Positions 40,299-53,139 are shown, counted from the first letter of the stretch. The stretch: 64,000 nucleotides of DNA from Pseudomonas sp. ERMR1:02 (GCF_002277815.1 NZ_NKJI01000005.1:248001-312000); one strand, 5' to 3'. The notes: a model not told the origin generated them from the sequence alone. Made by a program: numbers and translations.

Positions 40299-41399
40299 AT
40301 GCAGACACTCAAGGTCGATCTAGGCGAGCGCAGCTACCCGATTCATATTGGCGAAGGTTTGTTGGATCAGCCCGAGCTGCTGGCCCCGCATATCCGCGGG
40401 CGGCAAGTGGCGATCATCTCCAACGAAACCGTTGCGCCGCTCTATCTCGAACGTCTGACCCGCAGCCTCGCGCAATTCTCGGTGATTTCCGTGGTACTGC
40501 CCGACGGTGAAGCCTTCAAGACCTGGGAAACCCTGCAACTGATTTTCGATGGCCTGCTGACCGCACGGCACGACCGTCGTACCACGGTGATCGCCCTCGG
40601 TGGTGGCGTGATTGGTGATATGGCCGGTTTTGCGGCGGCCTGCTACCAGCGCGGTGTCGATTTCATTCAAGTCCCGACCACCTTGCTGTCGCAAGTCGAC
40701 TCTTCGGTAGGCGGCAAGACCGGCATCAATCACCCGCTTGGCAAGAATATGGTCGGCGCCTTCTATCAGCCGAACGTCGTGCTGATCGACACCGCCTCCC
40801 TCAATACCCTCCCGGCGCGCGAACTGTCCGCCGGGCTGGCTGAAGTCATCAAGTACGGGCTGATCTGCGATGAGCCGTTCCTGACCTGGCTCGAAGACAA
40901 TGTCGATCGCTTGCGCAATCTGGATCAGCAGGCCCTGACCTATGCCATCGAACGCTCCTGCGCAGCCAAGGCTGCGGTAGTCGGGGCCGACGAAAAAGAG
41001 ACCGGTATCCGTGCCACGCTCAATCTGGGCCATACCTTTGGTCACGCCATCGAAACCCACATGGGCTACGGTGTCTGGCTACATGGTGAAGCGGTCGCTG
41101 CTGGCACCGTAATGGCGTTGGAGATGTCTGCACGCCTGGGCTGGATCAGCGAGCAAGAGCGTGATCGCGGCATTCGTCTGTTTCAGCGCGCCGGTTTGCC
41201 GGTTATCCCGCCTGAAGTGATGACTGAAGCCGATTTCCTCGAACATATGGCAATAGATAAAAAAGTGATCGACGGTCGTTTGCGCCTGGTGCTGCTGCGC
41301 CGCATGGGCGAGGCAGTGGTGACCGACGATTATCCAAAAGAGGTTCTACAGGCCACGCTGGGAGCGGATTACCGCGCTCTGGCTCAGCTTAAAGGTTAA
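40299..41399 (+). CDS. aroB: 3-dehydroquinate synthase
   Basis: The 366-residue zinc- and NAD-dependent enzyme makes the first ring of the shikimate pathway. Visible are the [14 protein letters not shown] dinucleotide region, [19 protein letters not shown] and the metal ligands in [15 protein letters not shown] and [12 protein letters not shown] 151-base gap separates it from aroK. A TATCCT hexamer with a GCGCAGCGCGAAATGCGC hairpin in front lies in that gap and could be a weak internal promoter. Confidence 0.96.
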   Translation: MQTLKVDLGERSYPIHIGEGLLDQPELLAPHIRGRQVAIISNETVAPLYLERLTRSLAQFSVISVVLPDGEAFKTWETLQLIFDGLLTARHDRRTTVIALGGGVIGDMAGFAAACYQRGVDFIQVPTTLLSQVDSSVGGKTGINHPLGKNMVGAFYQPNVVLIDTASLNTLPARELSAGLAEVIKYGLICDEPFLTWLEDNVDRLRNLDQQALTYAIERSCAAKAAVVGADEKETGIRATLNLGHTFGHAIETHMGYGVWLHGEAVAAGTVMALEMSARLGWISEQERDRGIRLFQRAGLPVIPPEVMTEADFLEHMAIDKKVIDGRLRLVLLRRMGEAVVTDDYPKEVLQATLGADYRALAQLKG

Positions 41400-41409
41400 T
41401 AAGATCGCG

Positions 41410-43011
41410 ATGACTAGTTTGCATGCCGACGAGGCTTTCCTCGGCCATTATCAGTTGAGTCATGACCCTTTTGCTCCACGGGTACCTGGCTTCAAGTTTT
41501 TCCCGGCCCAGCGCAAACCGGTGCTGGGGCAGCTGCATCATCTGGCGCGCTACAGCCAGTTGCTGCTGGTGGTCACTGGCCCGCAAGGCAGTGGCAAGAC
41601 CCTGTTGCGTCAGGCTTTGGTCGCCAGCACCAACAAGCAGTCGGTGCAGAGTGTGGTGGTTTCCGCCCGTGGCGCTGGCGATTCGGCTGGCGTGCTACGC
41701 CAGGTCGCTCAGGCGCTGGACATTGCGCAGGCCGAGATCGGTGCCATTCTGAAACAGGTGGTGCAGCTTGCCCTCACGGGGCAGGAAGTCTACTTGCTGG
41801 TGGACGACGCCGAGCAGCTTGACGAGTCCGCGCTTGAAGCGTTGATGGCACTGGGCGCCGGTGCGCCGGAAGGTCGCCCGCATGTGTTCCTGTTCGGCGA
41901 GTCGTCGCTGATTGCTCAGCTTGACGCTTTGCAACTCGAGGAAGAGCGCTTCCACGTCATCGAGCTGCAGCCTTACACCGAAGAAGAAACCCGCGAATAT
42001 CTGGACCAGCGTCTTGAAGGGGCCGGTCGGGGAATCGAACTTTTCACCGCGGATCAGATCTCTGATATTCACGAAAGCTCCGACGGTTGGCCTGGCAACA
42101 TCAATCAGGTCGCCCGCGATGCAATGATCGAAGCCATGATTGCCAGCCGCTCAGCGGTCAAGCGTCCAAGTATGGGGTTCAATATGCCGAAGAAACACGT
42201 ATTGGCGATTTCCGCCGTCGTTGTGGTCGCGGTAGCCGCCGCCTGGTTGATGCCGGGTCGCAGCAAAGCACCGACCACGGGTGCGCCAGCCAACGAGCAG
42301 GCGCAACTGCCGCTCGGCCAGGGCTCATCGAACGGCGGTGCTCCGGCCGTCGAGTTCGCGGGCAACACGCAACCGATGCCACTGCCGTTGGTCGGTAATT
42401 CGCAACCGGTCATGCGTAAGCCGCTCGCCGAGGCCGCCGGCGGCATCACCGAGGGTGACGATGGCGTGCCGGTGGCAGGTTCAAGCGCGACACCACCGAC
42501 TGTGACCACGATCGCACCGCCTGCTGGCGTTCCAGCTGGCCCTGCGCCGACGCCAGCGGCCAAGCCGACACCTGCGCCGACTCAAGTCGCTATCGCCAAG
42601 CCAGCGCCGGTTCCAGCGCCTGCCGCCAAGCCTGCTCCAGCGCCGGCCAAGCCGGCCGTTGCCGCTGCTGCCAAGCCTGTTGAGAAGCCTGCTGAGAAGC
42701 CGGTCGTCGCGGCCAAGACCGCTGGCGGGACCTGGTACGCAGGGCAGGCACCGGGTAACTACGTGGTGCAAATTCTCGGCACCAGCTCCGAAGCGACCGC
42801 ACAAAACTTCGTCAAGGAGCAGGGCGGCGAGTACCGTTATTTCAAGAAAGTCCTCAACGGCAAACCGCTTTACGTCATCACTTACGGTAGCTTCGCCAAC
42901 CGCGATGCAGCTGTTACCGCCATCAAGGCCTTGCCAGCGAAGGTTCAGGCTGGTAAACCTTGGCCTCGCTCTGTCGCCAGCGTCCAACAAGAACTGGCAA
43001 CAGCTCGCTGA
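41410..43011 (+). CDS. DamX-like AAA/SPOR domain protein
   Basis: In this 533-residue protein, residues about 1-250 are an ExeA/GspA-type AAA ATPase domain with Walker A GPQGSGKT (57-64) and Walker B-like YLLVDDAEQLDE. A membrane helix follows at about 262-282 (HVLAISAVVVVAVAAAWLM), then a long Pro/Ala-rich periplasmic linker (about 290-440) and a C-terminal SPOR domain (about 450-525: YVVQILGTSSEATAQNF). The aroK-aroB-damX order matches E. coli, where DamX acts at the division septum. Here the N-terminal ATPase is recognisable. Confidence 0.88.
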   Translation: MTSLHADEAFLGHYQLSHDPFAPRVPGFKFFPAQRKPVLGQLHHLARYSQLLLVVTGPQGSGKTLLRQALVASTNKQSVQSVVVSARGAGDSAGVLRQVAQALDIAQAEIGAILKQVVQLALTGQEVYLLVDDAEQLDESALEALMALGAGAPEGRPHVFLFGESSLIAQLDALQLEEERFHVIELQPYTEEETREYLDQRLEGAGRGIELFTADQISDIHESSDGWPGNINQVARDAMIEAMIASRSAVKRPSMGFNMPKKHVLAISAVVVVAVAAAWLMPGRSKAPTTGAPANEQAQLPLGQGSSNGGAPAVEFAGNTQPMPLPLVGNSQPVMRKPLAEAAGGITEGDDGVPVAGSSATPPTVTTIAPPAGVPAGPAPTPAAKPTPAPTQVAIAKPAPVPAPAAKPAPAPAKPAVAAAAKPVEKPAEKPVVAAKTAGGTWYAGQAPGNYVVQILGTSSEATAQNFVKEQGGEYRYFKKVLNGKPLYVITYGSFANRDAAVTAIKALPAKVQAGKPWPRSVASVQQELATAR

Positions 43012-43017
43012 AGATTC

Positions 43018-43038
43018 GGCGGCCTTACCCAGGCCGCC
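43018..43038 (+). other. Hairpin after the damX-like gene
   Basis: The GGCGGCC / GGCCGCC stem with a seven-base loop lies 6 bases after the stop. It lacks a T-tract, so it is more likely an RNA-stabilising or processing hairpin than an intrinsic terminator. Confidence 0.45.
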
Positions 43039-43179
43039 TCTCCCGGCACCTCAAAATTTCTGCAACGCATGCGGCTTCCGGGCCGCGTGCCTTGTGGTGT
43101 CTGCGTCACAGTAGTCTTTGAGTCGTTGCGGTCAAAATTAAAAAAGTTTTGACTAGCACAGCAGATCGCTTTAAACCTT

Positions 43180-43249
43180 TCACAAATGCGACATAGATTT
43201 GCGGCATTTCGTCGTCAAATTTGTGAGGCTAAGTGTCGGTGTGTACAAT
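43180..43249 (+). promoter_or_regulatory. Candidate gltBD promoter with overlapping inverted repeat
   Basis: TTGTGA (43221-43226), a 17-base spacer and TACAAT (43244-43249) make a plausible sigma-70 promoter about 110 bases before gltB. The -35 overlaps the right arm of an inverted repeat TCACAAAT (43180-43187) / ATTTGTGA (43219-43226), a possible operator. The 347-base gap 43012-43358 otherwise holds the hairpin at 43018 and AT-rich sequence. Confidence 0.5.
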
Positions 43250-43358
43250 GACCTCCCTTTTGCCCCTGCAAAGCTGGCGTACGTTCGGCGTGGATGGCAA
43301 GTGGTTGAATTGAAAAGAAATTTGCCTCGCTAAGAGGCAGCCTGGTGAGAAAGTGTCT

Positions 43359-46300
43359 ATGAAAGCAGGTCTGTACCAACCAGATGAATTCAAGGATAAC
43401 TGCGGTTTCGGCCTGATAGCCCATATGCAGGGCGAGCCCAGTCATACCCTTTTGCAAACGGCCATCGAGGCCCTGACCTGCATGACCCACCGCGGTGGGA
43501 TTAATGCCGACGGCAAGACCGGTGACGGTTGCGGTCTGCTGATTCAAAAGCCGGACGTGTTCCTGCGAGCCATCGCCCAGGAAACCTTCGGCGTCGAAAT
43601 GCCCAAGCAATATGCCGTGGGCATGGTCTTCTTCAACCAGGACCCGGTCAAAGCCGAGGCCGCTCGCGAGAACATGAATCGCGAGATCCTCGCCGCCGGC
43701 CTGCAGCTGGTCGGCTGGCGCAAAGTGCCGATCGACACCAGCGTCCTCGGCCGCCTGGCCCTTGAGCGCCTGCCGCAGATCGAGCAAGTTTTCATCGGTG
43801 GTGAAGGCCTGAGCGATCAGGAAATGGCCGTCAAGCTGTTCACTTCCCGTCGTCGCTCGTCCGTGGCCAACGCTGCTGATACCGACCACTACGTCTGCAG
43901 CTTTTCGCACAAGACCATCATTTATAAAGGTCTGATGATGCCGGCGGATTTGACCGCCTTCTATCCAGACCTGAACGATGAGCGCCTGCAAACTTCGATT
44001 TGCGTGTTCCACCAGCGCTTCTCCACCAATACCCTGCCAAAATGGCCGCTGGCTCAACCGTTCCGCTTCCTGGCGCACAACGGCGAGATCAACACCATTA
44101 CCGGCAACCGCAACTGGGCCGTGGCCCGTCGCACCAAGTTCACCAACGATTTGATGGACCTGGAAGAACTCGGTCCGCTGGTCAACCGTGTCGGTTCCGA
44201 CTCCTCCAGCATGGACAACATGCTCGAGCTGATGGTCACCGGTGGTATCGACCTGTTCCGTGGCGTGCGGATGATCATTCCGCCAGCGTGGCAGAACGTC
44301 GAAACCATGGACCCGGATCTGCGTGCGTTCTACGAATACAACTCGATGCACATGGAGCCGTGGGACGGCCCGGCCGGCGTGGTAATGACCGACGGTCGCT
44401 ACGCGGTGTGCCTGCTCGACCGTAACGGTCTGCGTCCGGCGCGTTGGGTTACCACCAAGAATGGTTTCATCACCCTGGCTTCGGAAATCGGCGTCTGGAA
44501 CTACCAGCCTGAAGACGTGATCGCCAAGGGTCGCGTAGGTCCGGGCCAGATCTTTGCCGTGGACACCGAAACCGGCCAGATCCTCGACACGGACGCTATC
44601 GACAACCGTCTGAAGTCCCGTCATCCGTACAAGCAATGGCTGCGCAAGAATGCCCTGCGCATTCAGGCGACCATGGAAGACAACGACCACGGTTCAGCGT
44701 TCTACGACGTCGATCAGCTCAAGCAATACATGAAGATGTACCAGGTCACGTTCGAAGAGCGCGATCAGGTGCTGCGTCCGCTCGGCGAACAAGGCTATGA
44801 AGCCGTAGGTTCGATGGGCGACGACACGCCGATGGCCGTGCTGTCCCAGCGCGTGCGCACGCCGTACGACTATTTCCGCCAGCAGTTCGCGCAGGTCACC
44901 AACCCGCCGATCGACCCGCTGCGTGAAGCCATTGTCATGTCGCTGGAGATCTGCCTCGGTGCCGAGCGCAACATTTTCCAGGAGTCGCCGGAACACGCAT
45001 CGCGCGTGATTCTCAGCTCGCCGGTCATTTCCCCGGCCAAGTGGCGCTCGTTGATGAACCTCGATCGTCCGGGCTTCGAACGCCAGATCATCGACCTCAA
45101 CTACGACGAAAGCATCGGTCTCGAAGCGGCGATCCGCAACGTCGCCGATCAGGCTGAAGAAGCCGTGCGTTCCGGTCGTACCCAGGTCGTTCTGAGTGAC
45201 CGTCATATTGCCCCGGGCAAGCTGCCGATCCACGCATCCCTGGCCACCGGTGCGGTACACCACCGCCTGACCGAAAAAGGCCTGCGCTGCGACTCCAACA
45301 TCCTGGTGGAAACCGCCACTGCTCGCGATCCGCATCACTTCGCGGTGCTGATCGGTTTCGGCGCTTCCGCCGTTTACCCGTTCCTCGCTTATGAAGTGCT
45401 GGGCGACCTTATCCGGACCGGTGAAGTGCTGGGCGACCTCTATGAGGTGTTCAAGAACTACCGCAAAGGCATCACCAAAGGCCTGCTCAAGATCCTGTCG
45501 AAGATGGGCATCTCGACCATCACCTCATACCGCGGTGCTCAACTGTTCGAAGCGATCGGCCTGTCCGAAGAAGTCTGCAACCTGAGCTTCCGTGGCGTGC
45601 CGAGCCGCATCAAGGGTGCGCGTTTCGTCGACATCGAAGCCGAACAGAAAGCCCTGGCCACTGAAGCCTGGAGCCCGCGCAAGCCGATCCAGCAAGGCGG
45701 CCTGCTGAAGTTCGTCCACGGTGGCGAATATCACGCGTATAACCCGGACGTGGTCAACACCCTGCAAGCTGCAGTGCAGCAGGGCGACTACAGCAAGTTC
45801 AAGGAATACACGTCGCTGGTGGACAACCGCCCGGTGTCGATGATTCGCGACCTGCTGAAAGTCAAAACCCTCGATACGCCACTGGACATCAGCGAAATCG
45901 AACCGCTGGAATCGGTGCTCAAGCGCTTCGATTCCGCCGGTATCTCGCTGGGCGCCCTGTCGCCGGAAGCTCACGAAGCCCTGGCCGAAGCTATGAACCG
46001 CCTCGGTGCGCGTTCCAACTCCGGCGAAGGTGGTGAAGACCCGGCGCGCTACGGCACCATCAAGAGCTCGAAAATCAAGCAGGTTGCCACCGGCCGCTTC
46101 GGCGTGACCCCGGAATACCTGGTCAACGCCGAAGTGCTGCAGATCAAGGTCGCTCAGGGCGCCAAGCCCGGCGAAGGTGGTCAACTGCCAGGCGGCAAGG
46201 TCAACGGTCTGATCGCCAAGCTGCGTTATGCAGTACCGGGCGTGACCCTGATTTCGCCACCGCCGCACCACGACATCTACTCGATCGAAGACTTGTCGCA

Positions 46301-47804
46301 GCTGATTTTCGACCTGAAACAAGTCAACCCGAAGGCGCTGGTCTCGGTGAAGCTGGTAGCAGAAGCGGGCGTCGGCACCATCGCCGCCGGTGTGGCCAAG
46401 GCCTATGCGGACTTGATCACCATCTCCGGCTACGACGGCGGCACCGGTGCTTCGCCACTGACCTCGATCAAATACGCGGGCGCACCGTGGGAACTTGGCC
46501 TGGCCGAAACCCACCAGACCCTGCGTGGCAACGACCTGCGCGGCAAAGTCCGGGTACAGACCGACGGCGGCCTGAAAACCGGCCTCGACGTGATCAAGGC
46601 CGCGATCCTGGGCGCTGAAAGCTTTGGTTTCGGCACCGCGCCGATGATTGCCCTGGGTTGCAAGTACCTGCGCATCTGCCACCTGAACAACTGCGCCACC
46701 GGCGTCGCGACTCAGAACGAGAAGCTGCGTAAGGATCACTACATTGGCACCGTCGACATGGTGGTGAACTTCTTCACCTACGTCGCCGAAGAAACCCGTG
46801 AGTGGCTGGCCAAACTCGGCGTGCGCTCCCTGGAGGAGCTGATCGGCCGAACCGATCTGCTGGAAATCCTCGAAGGGCAGACCGCCAAGCAGCATCACCT
46901 GGACCTGACCCCGTTGCTGGGCAGCGATCACGTGCCAGCGGACAAGCCTCAGTTCTGTGGCGTTGAGCGCAACCCTCCGTTCGACAAAGGCCTGCTGGCC
47001 GAGAAAATGGTCGATATGGCCACCTCGGCGATCAACGACCTGAGCGGCGCCGAATTCGCCCTGGATATCTGCAACTGCGACCGCTCGATCGGCGCGCGGA
47101 TCTCCGGTGAAATCGCCCGTAAGCACGGCAACCAAGGCATGGCCAACGCGCCAATCACCTTCCGCTTCAAAGGCACGGCTGGCCAGAGTTTCGGTGTGTG
47201 GAACGCCGGTGGCCTGAACATGTACCTGGAAGGCGACGCCAACGACTACGTCGGCAAAGGCATGACTGGCGGCAAGCTGGTTATCGTTCCGCCGAAGGGC
47301 AGCATCTACAAAACTCAGGACAGTGCCATCATCGGCAACACCTGCCTGTACGGCGCCACGGGCGGCAAGCTGTTCGCCGCCGGCACCGCAGGTGAGCGTT
47401 TCGCCGTGCGTAACTCTGGTGCCCACACCGTGGTGGAAGGCACTGGTGATCACTGCTGCGAGTACATGACCGGTGGTTTCGTCTGCGTACTGGGCAAGAC
47501 CGGTTACAACTTCGGCTCTGGCATGACCGGCGGTTTCGCCTACGTGCTCGACCAGGACAACTCCTTCGTTGACCGGGTCAACCACGAACTGGTGGAAATC
47601 CAGCGGATCAGCGGCGAGGCGATGGAAGCCTACCGCAGCCATTTGCAACGCGTGTTGAACGAGTACGTCGAGGAAACCGACAGCGAGTGGGGTCGTGAGC
47701 TCGCCGAAAACCTCGACGATTACCTGCGTCGTTTCTGGTTGGTCAAGCCTAAGGCTGCCTCCCTGAAATCGTTGCTTTCCAGCACCCGTGCCAACCCGCA
47801 GTGA
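43359..47804 (+). CDS. gltB: Glutamate synthase (NADPH) large subunit
   Basis: The 1481-residue iron-sulfur flavoprotein converts glutamine and 2-oxoglutarate to two glutamates. The N-terminal class II amidotransferase has its nucleophile Cys15, exposed after removal of a short propeptide ([17 protein letters not shown]). The central domain and the FMN-binding synthase domain (about 790-1200, with [19 protein letters not shown]) follow. The 3Fe-4S ligands lie in [19 protein letters not shown], and the C-terminal GXGXG beta-helix carries repeated G-rich turns. The ATG at 43359 is preferred over an in-frame GTG 6 bases earlier because GGTGAG then lies at normal distance. Confidence 0.97.
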   Translation: MKAGLYQPDEFKDNCGFGLIAHMQGEPSHTLLQTAIEALTCMTHRGGINADGKTGDGCGLLIQKPDVFLRAIAQETFGVEMPKQYAVGMVFFNQDPVKAEAARENMNREILAAGLQLVGWRKVPIDTSVLGRLALERLPQIEQVFIGGEGLSDQEMAVKLFTSRRRSSVANAADTDHYVCSFSHKTIIYKGLMMPADLTAFYPDLNDERLQTSICVFHQRFSTNTLPKWPLAQPFRFLAHNGEINTITGNRNWAVARRTKFTNDLMDLEELGPLVNRVGSDSSSMDNMLELMVTGGIDLFRGVRMIIPPAWQNVETMDPDLRAFYEYNSMHMEPWDGPAGVVMTDGRYAVCLLDRNGLRPARWVTTKNGFITLASEIGVWNYQPEDVIAKGRVGPGQIFAVDTETGQILDTDAIDNRLKSRHPYKQWLRKNALRIQATMEDNDHGSAFYDVDQLKQYMKMYQVTFEERDQVLRPLGEQGYEAVGSMGDDTPMAVLSQRVRTPYDYFRQQFAQVTNPPIDPLREAIVMSLEICLGAERNIFQESPEHASRVILSSPVISPAKWRSLMNLDRPGFERQIIDLNYDESIGLEAAIRNVADQAEEAVRSGRTQVVLSDRHIAPGKLPIHASLATGAVHHRLTEKGLRCDSNILVETATARDPHHFAVLIGFGASAVYPFLAYEVLGDLIRTGEVLGDLYEVFKNYRKGITKGLLKILSKMGISTITSYRGAQLFEAIGLSEEVCNLSFRGVPSRIKGARFVDIEAEQKALATEAWSPRKPIQQGGLLKFVHGGEYHAYNPDVVNTLQAAVQQGDYSKFKEYTSLVDNRPVSMIRDLLKVKTLDTPLDISEIEPLESVLKRFDSAGISLGALSPEAHEALAEAMNRLGARSNSGEGGEDPARYGTIKSSKIKQVATGRFGVTPEYLVNAEVLQIKVAQGAKPGEGGQLPGGKVNGLIAKLRYAVPGVTLISPPPHHDIYSIEDLSQLIFDLKQVNPKALVSVKLVAEAGVGTIAAGVAKAYADLITISGYDGGTGASPLTSIKYAGAPWELGLAETHQTLRGNDLRGKVRVQTDGGLKTGLDVIKAAILGAESFGFGTAPMIALGCKYLRICHLNNCATGVATQNEKLRKDHYIGTVDMVVNFFTYVAEETREWLAKLGVRSLEELIGRTDLLEILEGQTAKQHHLDLTPLLGSDHVPADKPQFCGVERNPPFDKGLLAEKMVDMATSAINDLSGAEFALDICNCDRSIGARISGEIARKHGNQGMANAPITFRFKGTAGQSFGVWNAGGLNMYLEGDANDYVGKGMTGGKLVIVPPKGSIYKTQDSAIIGNTCLYGATGGKLFAAGTAGERFAVRNSGAHTVVEGTGDHCCEYMTGGFVCVLGKTGYNFGSGMTGGFAYVLDQDNSFVDRVNHELVEIQRISGEAMEAYRSHLQRVLNEYVEETDSEWGRELAENLDDYLRRFWLVKPKAASLKSLLSSTRANPQ

Positions 47805-47827
47805 TATGCGCCTGAAGAGTTTGATGA

Positions 47828-49255
<1,428 letters not shown>

Positions 49256-49278
49256 ATCTGCTTGACCGGCGTCGCTCC

Positions 49279-49345
49279 CTTCGCGGGCAAGCCTCGCTCC
49301 TACAGGGATCACATAACCCCGTAGGAGCGAGGCTTGCCCGCGAAG
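49279..49345. repeat. Paired REP element
   Basis: CTTCGCGGGCAAGCCTCGCTCC and inverted GTAGGAGCGAGGCTTGCCCGCG. It lies between gltD and hemE. The rest of the gap (49346-49481) has no promoter I can support. Confidence 0.88.
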
Positions 49346-49481
49346 AGGCCGGCCGACTCAACGCAGAGTCAGCCGATGCAAACCGCGACAAATTGACCCG
49401 ATAGACAAAAGGTGCGGCGCTTGCCGTGCCTTTTGCGTCTGGCTCTGAGAAAATGCCCGCACTTTTTTTCCGGATGCCGAC

Positions 49482-50549
49482 ATGACTGCCCTGAAGAACG
49501 ACCGTTTCCTTCGCGCCCTGCTCAAGCAACCCGTAGACGTCACCCCTGTGTGGATGATGCGTCAGGCCGGTCGCTACCTGCCTGAATACCGCGCCAGCCG
49601 TGCCAAGGCCGGCGATTTCATGAGCCTGTGCATGAACCCGGCGTTCGCTTGCGAAGTCACGATGCAGCCGCTCGACCGCTATCCACAGCTGGATGCGGCG
49701 ATCCTTTTTTCCGACATCCTGACCATCCCCGATGCCATGGGCCAGGGGCTGTATTTCGAGAGCGGTGAAGGTCCGCGCTTCAAGAAAGTCGTCAGCACCC
49801 TGGCCGACATCGAAGCCCTTCCGATTCCTGATCCGCAAAAAGACCTGGGCTACGTGATGGACGCGGTCAGCACCATCCGCCGCGAACTCAATGGTCGCGT
49901 GCCGCTGATCGGCTTTGCCGGCAGCCCATGGACTTTGGCCACTTACATGGTCGAAGGCGGCTCGTCGAAAGACTACCGCAAGACCAAAACCATGCTCTAC
50001 GACAACCCGCAAGCCTTGCACCTGCTGCTGGACAAACTCGCGCAGACGGTCACCAGCTACCTCAACGGCCAGATCATGGCCGGCGCACAAGCGGTGCAGA
50101 TCTTCGACAGCTGGGGCGGCAGCCTGTCGGCGGCGGCGTACCAGGAATTCTCCCTGGCCTACATGCGCAAAATCGTCAGTGGCCTGATCCGTGAGCACGA
50201 AGGGCGCAAGGTTCCGGTGATCCTGTTCACCAAGAACGGTGGCCTGTGGCTGGAAAGCATCGCCGATGCTGGCGCCGATGCATTGGGCCTGGACTGGACC
50301 TGCGACATTGGCAGTGCCCGCGAGCGCGTTGGCAGCAAAGTCGCCTTGCAAGGCAACATGGACCCGACCGTGCTCTACGCCAAGCCGGAAGCAATCCGCG
50401 CCGAAGTTGGCCGTATCCTCGCCAGTTACGGCAAGGGCAGTGGCCACGTATTCAACCTGGGTCATGGCATCACGCCGGAAGTCGATCCGGAACATGCTGG
50501 TGCCTTCTTGCGTGCGGTGCATGAGCTGTCGGCGCAGTATCACGAGTGA
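49482..50549 (+). CDS. hemE: Uroporphyrinogen decarboxylase
   Basis: The 355-residue TIM-barrel enzyme decarboxylates the four acetate side chains of uroporphyrinogen III in haem synthesis. It has the family signatures [17 protein letters not shown] (near residue 22) and [18 protein letters not shown] (near 146), and the catalytic Asp region [13 protein letters not shown]. The C-terminal [20 protein letters not shown] is diagnostic. A terminator lies 12 bases downstream. Confidence 0.97.
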   Translation: MTALKNDRFLRALLKQPVDVTPVWMMRQAGRYLPEYRASRAKAGDFMSLCMNPAFACEVTMQPLDRYPQLDAAILFSDILTIPDAMGQGLYFESGEGPRFKKVVSTLADIEALPIPDPQKDLGYVMDAVSTIRRELNGRVPLIGFAGSPWTLATYMVEGGSSKDYRKTKTMLYDNPQALHLLLDKLAQTVTSYLNGQIMAGAQAVQIFDSWGGSLSAAAYQEFSLAYMRKIVSGLIREHEGRKVPVILFTKNGGLWLESIADAGADALGLDWTCDIGSARERVGSKVALQGNMDPTVLYAKPEAIRAEVGRILASYGKGSGHVFNLGHGITPEVDPEHAGAFLRAVHELSAQYHE

Positions 50550-50561
50550 TCGCTGCCCAAT

Positions 50562-50592
50562 AAAAAACGCCCGGCAAATGCCGGGCGTTTTT
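50562..50592 (+). terminator. Intrinsic terminator of hemE
   Basis: The perfect stem ACGCCCGGCA / TGCCGGGCGT has a two-A loop on paper and flanking A and T tracts. Confidence 0.9.
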
Positions 50593-50621
50593 GTATGAGA
50601 CTTCAAGTGATACTCGGTCAA

Positions 50622-50711
50622 TGTGGGAGCGGGCTTGCTCGCGAATGCGTAGTGTCAGACGACATCAATGTTGAATGACATACCGCATTCGCGAGCAAGC
50701 CCGCTCCCACA
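50622..50711. repeat. Paired REP element, GGGAGCGGGCTTG subtype
   Basis: TGTGGGAGCGGGCTTGCTCG and inverted CGAGCAAGCCCGCTCCCACA. It lies between the hemE terminator and the convergent MFS gene. Confidence 0.88.
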
Positions 50712-50722
50712 GTGGTTTTTTA

Positions 50723-51997
50723 TCAGGCCTTGACTCCACCCAATGGTGGTAACTTCGCCAGTTTCAACGCTACCAGCAGCGCCACCACCAGCAAGGCGCC
50801 GATAAACAAGCCGATGCCAATCCACCCGCCCAGATGCCAGAAAAAGCCGCCTGCGGTACCGGCGATGCTGCCACCGGCGTAGTAGCTGAACAGGTACAGC
50901 GACGACGCCTGCCCCTTGGCCTTGGTAGCGCGACGGCCGATCCAGCTGCTGGCCACCGAATGGGCGCCGAAGAAGCCGAAGGTGAACACAAGCATGCCAA
51001 AAATCACCAGCGGCAGCGGCGTGAACATCGTCAGGCCAAGGCCCGCGATCATCAGCACGATGGTGCTCCAGAGCACTTTGCGACGACCGAGTTTGTCGGC
51101 CAGGGCGCCGATTTTCGCCGAGCTGTAGATGCCCGACAGGTACACCACCGACAGCAGGCCGACAAAGGCCTGATCCATGTGGTACGGCTCGGCCAACAAG
51201 CGATAGCCGATGTAGTTGAACAGGGTGACGAACGCGCCCATCAGCACAAAGGCTTCGAGGAACAGCAGCGGCAGGCCGGCGTCGCGAAAGTGCATGGTGA
51301 AGCCGTCGAGCAGGCTGCGCGGATGCAGCGAGCGGGCGCGGAAGTTGCGCGATTCGGGGAGGATTTTCCAGAACACCGCCGACGCGATCAGTGCCAGACC
51401 ACCAATCACCAACATCGCCGTGTGCCAGCTGATGAAGTCGATCAACACACCGGTAATCAAGCGCCCGCACATCCCGCCGATGGCATTTCCGCCGATATAC
51501 AGGCCCATGGCCAAACCGATGTGTTGCGGGTGAATTTCTTCGCTCAGATAGGTCATGGCGACCGCTGCAAGACCGCTCAATGACAACCCGATCAATGCGC
51601 GCATGATCAACACGCCGTGCCAACTGGGCATCATTGCGCTGGCCATGGTGAACAGTGCGGCGGCAAACAGCGCCGCGACCATCACCGGTTTGCGCCCGAT
51701 GCGATCAGAGATCGGGCCGGTGATCAGCAGGCCGATGGCGAGCATGCCAGTGGCCACCGAAAGGATCAGGCTGCTCTGGGCTGCGTTGATGGAGTATTCA
51801 TGTGACAGCAGCGGCATCATCGGCTGCACGCAGTAGAGCAGGGCGAAAGTCGCGAAGCCACCGCAGAACAACGCCAGCACGGTACGCATGAACGCCGGCG
51901 TGCCTTTTTCGATGTAGATCTCTTTCAGTTCGACGACGGCATCGTCCAGCGCTGCGGGTGGTACTTCGTGGGTGAGTGGAGCGACAGCAGTTTTCAC
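50723..51997 (-). CDS. MFS transporter, YnfM-like
   Basis: The 424-residue major-facilitator protein is predicted to have 12 membrane helices. It shows the MFS loop motif GPISDRIGRKPVM (near residue 100) and its second-half counterpart (GALADKLGRRKVLW). A hydrophilic N-terminal tail of about 40 residues precedes helix 1 (VLALFCGGFATFALLYCVQP). The pattern resembles the YnfM group of putative drug or metabolite exporters. The substrate is unknown. The start is a GTG. It is divergent from a LysR regulator gene, which probably controls it. Confidence 0.88.
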   Translation of the reverse strand: MKTAVAPLTHEVPPAALDDAVVELKEIYIEKGTPAFMRTVLALFCGGFATFALLYCVQPMMPLLSHEYSINAAQSSLILSVATGMLAIGLLITGPISDRIGRKPVMVAALFAAALFTMASAMMPSWHGVLIMRALIGLSLSGLAAVAMTYLSEEIHPQHIGLAMGLYIGGNAIGGMCGRLITGVLIDFISWHTAMLVIGGLALIASAVFWKILPESRNFRARSLHPRSLLDGFTMHFRDAGLPLLFLEAFVLMGAFVTLFNYIGYRLLAEPYHMDQAFVGLLSVVYLSGIYSSAKIGALADKLGRRKVLWSTIVLMIAGLGLTMFTPLPLVIFGMLVFTFGFFGAHSVASSWIGRRATKAKGQASSLYLFSYYAGGSIAGTAGGFFWHLGGWIGIGLFIGALLVVALLVALKLAKLPPLGGVKA

Positions 51998-52116
51998 GGT
52001 GGACCTCGCAGGAGCGCAGCCGGTCAGGCAATGAAAAAAGCATATAGCTGGCTAATGATTCAATCCAATATATTATTCGACCTGTTTGATAGCTTTAACG
52101 ACCTAATGGGGTTTTC

Positions 52117-53019
52117 ATGGAATTGCGTCATTTGCGCTACTTCATTGCTGTCGCCGAAGAACTGCATTTCGGCCGCGCTGCGCAGGTGCTTGGCATCTCT
52201 CAACCGCCGTTGAGCCAGCAGATTCAGGCGCTGGAACAGGAGGTCGGCGCGCGATTATTTGAGCGTACCAATCGTCGGGTCGAGCTGAGCGAGGCCGGTC
52301 GATTGTTTCTGGAGGAAGCGCGGCTGGTGCTGGCTCAGGTCGACAAAGCGGCGGATGTCGCCCGTCGGGCGCAATTGGGCGAGTTGGGCGAACTGAAAAT
52401 CGGCTTCACCTCTTCAGCGCCGTTCAACTCGACGATTCCACAGGCGATTTTCTCGTTTCGCCAACGCTTTCCGGCGGTGCATCTGAATTTGCGGGAAATG
52501 AGCAGCACGCAAGTGGCCGATGCGCTGCTCGACGAGTCGATCGAGGTCGGGATCATGCGGCCGCTCGGTCTGCCCGATTCGTTAAGTGTGGTCGAGCTGA
52601 TGCGCGAGGCGCTGGTCGCGGTGCTCAGTTCCAAGCATCCTTTGGTGAAGGACAGCGAAGAGGGATTGTTCCTGTCAGCCCTGGCCCTTGAGCCCTTCGT
52701 CTTTTTCCCCCGCAGCTATGGCAGTGGCCTGTACGCGCAATTGCTCAGCCTGGCCCGGGACGCCGGCTTCAGCCCGCACTTCGCCCAGGAGGCTGGCGAG
52801 GCGATGACGATCATTGGTCTGGTGGCGGCGGGCTTGGGCGTGTCGGTACTGCCGGCGTCTTATCAGCGGATGCGCATTGATGGCGTGGTTTATCGGCCGT
52901 TGCTCGATCCGGCGGCGGTGTCGGCGGTGTGGCTGGTGCAGCGCAAGGATCAGAAGTCGGCGATGGCGCGGGCGTTTGTTGAGTTGTTGACGCGTAAGGT
53001 TGAGCCGTTGAAAGCGTGA
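52117..53019 (+). CDS. LysR-family transcriptional regulator
   Basis: This 300-residue regulator has the N-terminal winged helix-turn-helix at about 1-60 (MELRHLRYFIAVAEELHFGR, AQVLGISQPPLSQQIQALEQ), a linker helix to about 88 and a substrate-binding effector domain (90-295, starting LGELKIGFTSSAPF). It is divergent from the MFS gene. The 119-base gap is AT-rich around 52060-52085, where a LysR box would be expected, but I cannot fix one. The effector is unknown. Confidence 0.92.
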   Translation: MELRHLRYFIAVAEELHFGRAAQVLGISQPPLSQQIQALEQEVGARLFERTNRRVELSEAGRLFLEEARLVLAQVDKAADVARRAQLGELGELKIGFTSSAPFNSTIPQAIFSFRQRFPAVHLNLREMSSTQVADALLDESIEVGIMRPLGLPDSLSVVELMREALVAVLSSKHPLVKDSEEGLFLSALALEPFVFFPRSYGSGLYAQLLSLARDAGFSPHFAQEAGEAMTIIGLVAAGLGVSVLPASYQRMRIDGVVYRPLLDPAAVSAVWLVQRKDQKSAMARAFVELLTRKVEPLKA

Positions 53020-53028
53020 AGCGCAGAT

Positions 53029-53139
53029 GATCGTTCCCACGCTCTGCGTGGGAATGCCTCAACGGACGCTCCGCGTTCGGCTCTTGATGGGACGCAGAGC
53101 GTCCCGGGCTGCATTCCCACGCGGAGCGTGGGAACGATC
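53029..53139. repeat. 110-bp palindromic repeat, copy 3
   Basis: Starts GATCGTTCCCACGCTCTGCG 10 bases after the LysR stop and ends GCGTGGGAACGATC. Its inner sequence (CTCAACGGACGCTCCGCGTT) matches copy 1 at 2966-3076 almost base for base. Confidence 0.86.

Noticed and set aside
45386..45440. Tandem 17-base repeat GAAGTGCTGGGCGACCT in gltB
   Set aside because: It encodes EVLGDL twice within a region that reads as a normal GltB helix pair, and I believe both copies are part of the usual Pseudomonas protein.
45525..47648. A 707-codon open frame on the minus strand inside gltB
   Set aside because: High-GC codon bias leaves the antisense frame open. Its product has no recognisable domain and gltB is clearly the gene. 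The same holds for a 555-codon plus-strand frame over hslU (21734-23401) and others.
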